Positions 63,747 to 64,000 of a stretch of 64,000 nt of DNA are shown here, in pieces. The stretch comes from Henricia sp. BOLD:AAB3569 (lineage: Eukaryota; Echinodermata; Asteroidea; Spinulosida; Echinasteridae). The translations under genes were made by a program, and so were the position numbers. The notes under the pieces were generated by a model. It did no database searches and was not told the DNA's origin. It saw only the letters and a list, made by a program, of their open reading frames with translations. Numbering within the stretch: the stretch's first letter is position 1; each line of letters starts with the position of its first letter. The stretch is taken from positions 541,001 to 605,000 of the forward strand of contig JBBELK010000666.1 in the NCBI GenBank assembly GCA_037783545.1, written 5' to 3'.

Positions 63747-64000
63747 CTAGGTTTAAAAAAATGAAAACGTAGAATTTACATTGTGCTCATGTTATTTGAA
63801 ATTAAAATTGGCATAACTCGTACATGTATACATACGTTTAAACAGTGGTGACATAATCAATATGCACATCTATACTGTAGTGTATATTCTTGATTAAAAG
63901 CCTTGAGGCATACATGGTTCTGATTGGTGGATCCATGGCAACAACAGTGTGACATTATCCTATGCATCCTATTTTATGTCGTATGATGTAGCGTGTCTGC
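63747..64000 (-). other. Presumed intron of the transposase gene
   Basis: The minus strand upstream of the acceptor is AT-rich and non-coding, with no THAP motif before the window ends. GGATCCATGGCAACAACAGT near 63933 contains a half X-box word like the MITE at 31444-31775. Confidence 0.5.

Overview
This is eukaryotic, intron-bearing, repeat-dense DNA. It is most likely from a marine deuterostome invertebrate, probably an echinoderm; that placement is inference. The grounds are a highly conserved split proteasome gene, many hairpin MITEs, tRNA-derived SINEs, CR1/L2-type retroposon 3' ends, a P-superfamily transposase, and frequent TAGGCCTA-type words. There are no operons, bacterial-type genes or CRISPR arrays.

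Only two protein-coding loci are well supported. (1) PSMD6 (26S proteasome lid subunit Rpn7) lies on the minus strand at 32070-53687. I could place all eight coding exons; every junction is GT-AG, the phases agree, and the product is 389 residues, the same length as human PSMD6. (2) The main exon of a P-element/THAP9-like transposase lies on the minus strand at 61278-63746. It is open throughout, and its 5' (THAP zinc-finger) exon is presumably beyond the right edge.

Layout. 1-17.8 kb: non-genic, with a CR1-like reverse-transcriptase remnant, SINEs, several MITEs and two inverted copies of a ~0.8 kb element. 18.0-20.0 kb: a hAT-like element with an 8-bp target duplication, holding a second TIR element with its own 8-bp duplication. 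20.3 kb: a 17-bp minisatellite. 20.5-27.8 kb: mostly featureless sequence with MITEs and SINEs. 27.8-29.35 kb: a 59-bp satellite of about 26 units. 29.6-30.1 kb: tandem hairpin MITEs. 31.4-32.0 kb: two palindromic elements next to the 3' end of PSMD6. 32.1-53.7 kb: PSMD6, its introns loaded with mobile DNA. 53.7-61 kb: a dense MITE cluster (TTAA-type, MULE-like and others). 61.3-63.7 kb: the transposase.

The most interesting locus is PSMD6 intron 4. The 3' splice site of exon 5 is part of a 38-bp unit repeated five times in tandem, so several competing acceptors sit upstream of the exon. One of them would add 25 codons in frame; another gives an immediate stop. The array is split by a MITE (8-bp target duplication), itself split by a hAT-like element (8-bp duplication), which carries a 2.6-kb near-perfect palindrome bordered by TTAA. 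Beyond the array lies a degenerate second copy of exon 5, cut by another MITE with a 10-bp duplication. A constitutive proteasome gene therefore carries layered mobile DNA and a candidate evolving alternative-splicing switch.
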